Assembly: GCA_009746045.1 (NCBI GenBank)
Contig: RPFO01000296.1
Span: 593,739 to 657,738, forward strand
DNA: 64,000 nucleotides
Reading direction: 5' to 3'
Source: Mesostigma viride
Lineage: Eukaryota > Streptophyta > Mesostigmatophyceae > Mesostigmatales > Mesostigmataceae
A program made the translations under genes and the position numbers. The notes under the pieces were generated by a model, which ran no database searches, was not told the origin of the DNA, and saw only the letters and a program-made list of their open reading frames with translations. Position 1 is the stretch's first letter. Each line of letters begins with the position of its first letter. Shown here in pieces: positions 55,151 to 64,000 of the stretch.

Positions 55151-55854
55151 GGACAAATTGCGAAATTTAGGACACTTTTGATGCCGACTCAAGATAATAA
55201 GTTGATTTGGGTCCCTTTTACGGGCCAATATGTGGCTGACATTGATTCCCTACGTATTCAACTGTTTTCAACCTATTTGGTACCACCCTGCAGGACATTT
55301 ACCGGGTGATGCTCGTGACGGTGCCCTTCATGATGTCATGCTTACTTCCATATAATGCATGAGCGTGGACACGATGACTTTAATGCGCGGAACGTGATTG
55401 TATTTGCCAGGGAAGTGTACCATGCAGTAATTTCATACAATCTTCTCACATAATGCATGAAGTCCTCCCCGGGCATGGAAACATTTCAATACCAACAATG
55501 AATTTTGAGGTAGTGATGTAGCATGCATGCACTTGGGTGTACTGAGCTATTGGTGCTAACACATGCCGCCAATTATAATGGCCAAGGTGCATGTATAATA
55601 TTTTAAAATGTCCAAAGAGACATTGTTGGGCGTGCATGGCTAATAACGCCCTTAATTTATCAATCAGTCCAATATCCTGGACTAGACAGCTCCGCGGCTT
55701 TTGCGCCGAGTTCCTCTTGAACAAATTATACTCTAGCCTACCATGACCGGGACGCCCAGATAATTAATAGCATGTTGCATCCGTGCAACACATAGCCTAG
55801 ATATAGTGTCAATGGAATGCCATATCAAGAAACGGTTGCTTCACATGAAAACGG
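55151..55854. other. Intergenic spacer
   Basis: AT-rich with short open frames only. It leads to the 3' end of the minus-strand PHD gene. Confidence 0.5.
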
Positions 55855-58096
55855 TCAGTAGTAACGAGGTTGCGGCAATGGTGCCGGCTGCCATGCCAAT
55901 GTCATCGAGGGAGGCTGCTGCCAAGCGGCAGCCGCTGATGTCGCCGGTGCCGGTGGCTGTTGGTACCATCCCGCGGCTGCAGTTGCTGGTGGCTGCGCGT
56001 ATGGTGCCGGCGTGTATGGTGCCGGCGCATACTGTGGCTGCGTCAACGGTGCCGGCGCGGTTGCCGGTGCCAGGACCTGCTGGTACCATCCTAGTGCTTG
56101 TGCCGGTGGCTGCGCATACGGTGCCTGGGCGGCTGCCGTTGGTGGCGGGTAAAGCGGTGCCGCCGCGGGTGCCGGTGGCGGCGGGTAATAAGGCGGTGCC
56201 GCCGCGGGTGCCGGTGGCGGCTGGTAAAGCGGTGCCGCCGCGGGTGCCGGTGGCGGCGGGTAATAAGGCGGTGCCGCCGCGGGTGCCGGTGGCGGCTGGT
56301 AATAAGGCGGTGCCGCCGCGGGTGCCGGTGGCGGCTGGTAATAAGGCGATGCCGCCGCGGGTGCCGGTGGCGGCGGGTAATAAGGCGGTGCCGCCGTGGA
56401 TGCCGGTGGTGGCGGGTAATAAGGCGGTGCCGGCACGGCTGCTGGTGGTGGCAGGCAAGGCGGTGCTGTCGCCGGTGCTGGTGGTGGCAGGGCTTCTGGC
56501 GGCGGGGCCTCGGCTGCCGGTGCCTGCTGCTGCCGCCTCCCCTGTCGTTGCTGCTGCGGCGGCGGCTGCTGTTGCTGTTGCTGTATTTGCTGCATTTGCT
56601 GCAGCAGCAGCCGCTGCTGTTGTTGTTGCTGTTGTTGTTGCTGCTGCAACTGCTGCTGGAGTTGTCGGTGCTGCTGCTGGACCTCTTGCAGAAGCTGGGC
56701 CTGCTGCTGTTTCATACCCTCCAGTTGTGCCTGCACTTCTGTTGGTACTCGCGTTGTGCCGGGCAGGGCCTCCTGCAACGGCTGCGGCCCCGGGCGCCGT
56801 TTCTCCGGCTGGCGCTTCTTGGCATCTGGGGGGGGGGCTGGAAGGCCTGCTTGGCGGTGATTCGCTTCGCTCGCCCTAGCCCGGCGTTGGTGATATCCGT
56901 GAGCGGTGCCGGTGCCGCATCGGTCATGGTGGTGTCTTGTGTCCGCCGTTCTCGGGATGGCGTATCAGGAGAACCACACAGATCCATCGTGGCCCGCTGC
57001 GGGAATGCGTTACTGAGCAGGATGCTTGGGACGGGCGCATTGCCCATCAGGGCAACTAAATTGGGCTCGTTCTCCTGGGCCCACGTCAAACACTCCTGCA
57101 TTTCATCATTCCATGCGTTTGCAGGGATGGATTTACCCGGAAACGTTACACCAGGGACATCGCACCACTTGGGAGGGTTGTTGGCCACGATGAGTGCCAC
57201 TTGGTTGTGGAAGTGGATGCCGGTGGGTGCGGGCCTGGTCATGGAAGGAGTAAACGAACATAGCAACGACTTGTAGCTCGAATTCTTCGTTTCGCGGGCT
57301 AACAGAGCGCTCATGGTCTTGTTTTTCCAGCCGCCCAAATGATGCCGACATTTTGCCTCCATGGGTGAAGGTTCACGACGGCCCGAGCCATGATCCCGCA
57401 TTCGGCCCTAAAACCAGGAACCCCGCCCCCCACAGATATGGTGCTCTCATTTCGACCTTGGACCGGCATTGTCTTGAGCACCGGTGGATCAGGTGAAGGA
57501 AATTTCAATGTCATCTTGGCATCCTCCAGCTCGGAGCGACTGAACCCTTTGCCACGCTCGTCGGCCGGGGTACTTTCCATCACGTTGTCAATGGAATTGT
57601 CCCCCGTCAGGTCGGAGGAACCCAGGTGTGCACCACGGCTGGCCGGATCGTCATCGCCACTGTCGACCATCTTGTCGTCACTGTCATTCTTGTCGTCACG
57701 GTCCTTTTTATCCCCGGCAACCTTGCCCTTCCCGCCCAAATTACTATGAAGATCTACCATCCCCGCCAGGTCATCCTCGGAAACTGGAGCATTAAAGTTG
57801 ATGCCGGCCGGGAGGGGGGGACGTGGGTTGTTGCCGACATGATGAGTCGCTTCCTGGTCTTGCTTGGACGACCCAGCAAAACATTCGGGGCACATCCATT
57901 CTGCCCCTTCTTCAGCACTTGGGTCCTTGAATAGCCCCGTGCATATCCCATGGACGTGCTTTCCACACGACCCACTGCATGGGTGATTGGCGCCACTCAA
58001 GAGCTCCTCCTTAGAAACGCCATCCTCGGATGCTCCGCCTCCCAATTTCCTACACTTTTCGCCTGCAAAGCAGGCATCACCGTTGCTCTCTGACAT
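55855..58096 (-). CDS. PHD-finger protein with polyQ and PPYY-repeat tail, about 747 aa
   Basis: Starts at ATG 58096. Residues 9-72 form a C4HC3-like zinc finger: Cys9, Cys15, Cys40, Cys44, His49, Cys52, then WMCPEC with Cys69 and Cys72. This is the PHD pattern, though the first pair is spaced C-x5-C. An acidic region (DKKDRDDKNDSDDKMVDSGD) follows, then a globular part (GIHFHNQVALIVANNPPKW, PGVTFPGKSIPANAWNDEMQ), a basic PPPP-KKRQPEKRRP linker, a Gln-rich stretch (about 56710-56560) and some ten PPYYPPPPAPAAA-type repeats. Two missing-base shifts interrupt it, at T5 57322-57326 and at G10 56828-56837; adding one base at each gives a single frame. A nuclear chromatin-reader role is inference from the PHD finger. 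Confidence 0.7.
56120..56470. repeat. About 45-bp coding repeats (PPYYPPPPAPAAA units)
   Basis: About eight copies on the minus strand of the PHD gene. Plus-strand frames here (VPPRVPVAAGNKA) are shadows. Confidence 0.85.
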
Positions 58097-58319
58097 TTAT
58101 TACTCACTTTTCCGCAGCACTACTCATTGCTTCCGGCATTATCGCCAACAATCGTTTAGCCGCACCGAATACCATCGTTTCCGGCGTTAAATTCATTCCA
58201 AGACGGAGGCACTGGCTGGAGCCCCGGCTCAGGCGGGAGATCCGGCGTTTGAATGAGGTGACAGTTGCGGATCCCAGGCATTATAGTATCTCCGAAGCCA
58301 GGCTTCGTGTCCGTTTCCT

Positions 58320-58870
58320 AGTACAAGGCATCGTATCTCCGCAGACAAGGTTTTCCCCAGCGGAGGCCAGGCATCGTATCGCCGCGGACAGGTTTTTCCA
58401 TAGCCGAGGCAGGCAACGTATAAATTATTCCCCAGCCGAGCCTGCCGAGGCCAGGCATCGTATCTCCGCGGACAAGGTTTTCCCCAGCGGAGGCCAGGCA
58501 TCGTATCTCCGCGGACAAAGTTTCCGTAGCCGACACAGGAATCTTATAAAATATTCCCCAGCCGAGCCTGCCGAGGCCAGGCATCGTATCTCCGCGGACA
58601 AGGTTTTCCCCAGCGGAGGCCAGGCATCGTATCTCCGCGGACAAGGTTTCCGTAGCCGAGGTAGGAATCTTATAAAATATTCCCCAGCCGAGGCCAGGCA
58701 TCGTATCTCCGCGGACAAGGTTTCCCCAGCGGAGGCCAGGCATCGTATCTCCGCGGACAAGGTTTCCGTAGCCGAGGCAGGCAACGTATACAATATTCCC
58801 CAGCCGAGGCCAGGCATCGTATCTCCGCGGACAAGGCTTCCCCAGCGGAGGCCAGGCATCGATACAGTAG
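58320..58870. repeat. Minisatellite between divergent genes
   Basis: About 12 copies of AGGCATCGTATCTCCGCGGA followed by CAAGG, alternating with TTTCCCCAGCGGAGGCC or CGTAGCCGAGG...ATATTCCCCAGCCGAGG spacers. Every core holds CCGCGG. It lies upstream of both flanking genes' starts. Confidence 0.9.
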
Positions 58871-59282
58871 CTCGACCTAAACTGTACACTGTAACCTGAT
58901 GTGCGTGAGAGGTACGCCGAAGGCATGATGATTGTCTGTCAAGCAACGCCACGCTGTCATCAGTGCTATTACAATGTCTTAAAGAGGTGCTGCAGGTGAG
59001 ACAACCGGCTGCTAATAATCTGCTGTAGCGTTTGTTGTGCGAATTAATTTTGCAGGGGACGAATCATTGGTATGAAATGCGGATGCTATTAAATGGTGAC
59101 AGAAGCAGACAGGACCTAGACTAGAGGTGGCCAATCTACGTGACATAACCAGTTGTGGCTAGGTAGTAATGGTAGGGTAGCTGCGTCCAGGTACCTTGGT
59201 TTGAAGTTTCTAGTATCGCAGTCTGTTGGGAATCCAGGTTGTTGCGTTTACAGATAGGGAGAATGCTGACGGAGTAGGCACA
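58871..59282. promoter_or_regulatory. Probable 5' region of the DUF7869-type gene
   Basis: 412 bp between the minisatellite and the ATG, with no distinct core promoter motif that I can defend. Assigned by position only. Confidence 0.25.
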
Positions 59283-63636
<4,354 letters not shown>

Positions 63637-64000
63637 TCGTCTTGGTCTTCAATCAGCACGTGGTAGTAGTTTTTTTTTTTGTCGCCGTGCAATTTTGCTT
63701 TCTTCATATGTGATGTGTGCCATGGACATTTCTCCGGCTGGCTTTCTGCATAGATCTGACACGTATTGGATTCACTGGCAACATATCTTGTATATTACCA
63801 TATACAATTGACAATGTGTGTTGTTCTTGTCTTTATCCTGCTGTTGCGGCTGTTATATGCTGTTGCGGTTGTACCACTGTCCTGAACTCATTCCCTTCGT
63901 GCCATTCACGCTACCGTGTTTGCTACTGCCACTTATGCTCCGTGGTTGCCCATTGCGATTCCAGGGATCATGGATGGGGCCAGTGCTGAGGAGGGGGGTT
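63637..64000. other. 3' flank of the DUF7869-type gene
   Basis: A T10 run at 63670-63679 is the only clear feature. No gene is seen before the window ends. Confidence 0.5.

Noticed and set aside
55806-57276. Plus-strand VPVAAGNKA/RRCRWW open frames
   Set aside because: Antisense shadow of the polyQ/PPYY region of the minus-strand PHD gene.
58320-58870. CRISPR-like regular repeats or the 289-codon ORF at 58030-58899
   Set aside because: The spacers are themselves repeats; the ORF and its minus-strand counterparts are readings of the minisatellite.

Overview
The window is nuclear DNA of a eukaryote, most likely a unicellular alga. I cannot name the species. Protein genes are split by GT-AG introns, several of them kilobases long and full of repeats. 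There are three Pol III-type tRNA genes, many non-LTR retrotransposon copies with AATT-type 3' tails, DNA transposons with terminal inverted repeats (TIRs), and very large microsatellite and minisatellite arrays. Real exons are GC-rich and code for unbiased protein. The huge open frames at 5.2-10.5 kb are only the reading of a hexamer repeat.

Layout. 1-2.8 kb: minus-strand LTR retrotransposon (gag zinc knuckle, start of integrase), running off the left edge. 5.7-10.4 kb: a (CCTTGT)n array of about 4.7 kb, grown inside one copy of a 46-bp minisatellite. 10.4-16.3 kb: an unrecognised four-exon gene (about 1,432 aa) whose first exon lies between two blocks of that minisatellite. 17.4-25.5 kb: a five-exon glutathione peroxidase gene (233 aa) spread over 8.1 kb, with nested duplications in its introns. 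25.9-45 kb: a graveyard of non-LTR elements. It holds two families that carry only ORF1, one full LINE family, a second reverse transcriptase lineage, and a TA-flanked DNA transposon nested in an ORF1-only element that is also split by another one. 41.8-42.2 kb: three identical tRNA-Gln(CTG) genes. 48.0-51.8 kb: a complete four-exon histidine phosphatase gene on the minus strand, with a (TTCG)67 array in an intron. 52.8-55.2 kb: a LINE reverse transcriptase split by a TTAA-flanked, piggyBac-like element. 55.9-58.1 kb (minus) and 59.3-63.6 kb (plus): two long genes that diverge across a minisatellite. The first encodes a PHD-finger/polyQ/PPYY protein. The second encodes a protein with a DUF7869-like RNase H-fold transposase core and a long acidic/basic repeat tail.

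How it fits together. Three genes look like ordinary host genes: glutathione peroxidase, histidine phosphatase and the PHD protein. The DUF7869-type gene could be a domesticated or live mobile-element gene. The clearest biological story is the retroelement layer: ORF1-only 'half-LINEs' with target-site duplications share a 3' terminus with a reverse-transcriptase-bearing LINE, which suggests mobilisation in trans. Several long genes are broken only by single-base shifts, two of them at homopolymer runs. This points to assembly indels rather than pseudogenes.
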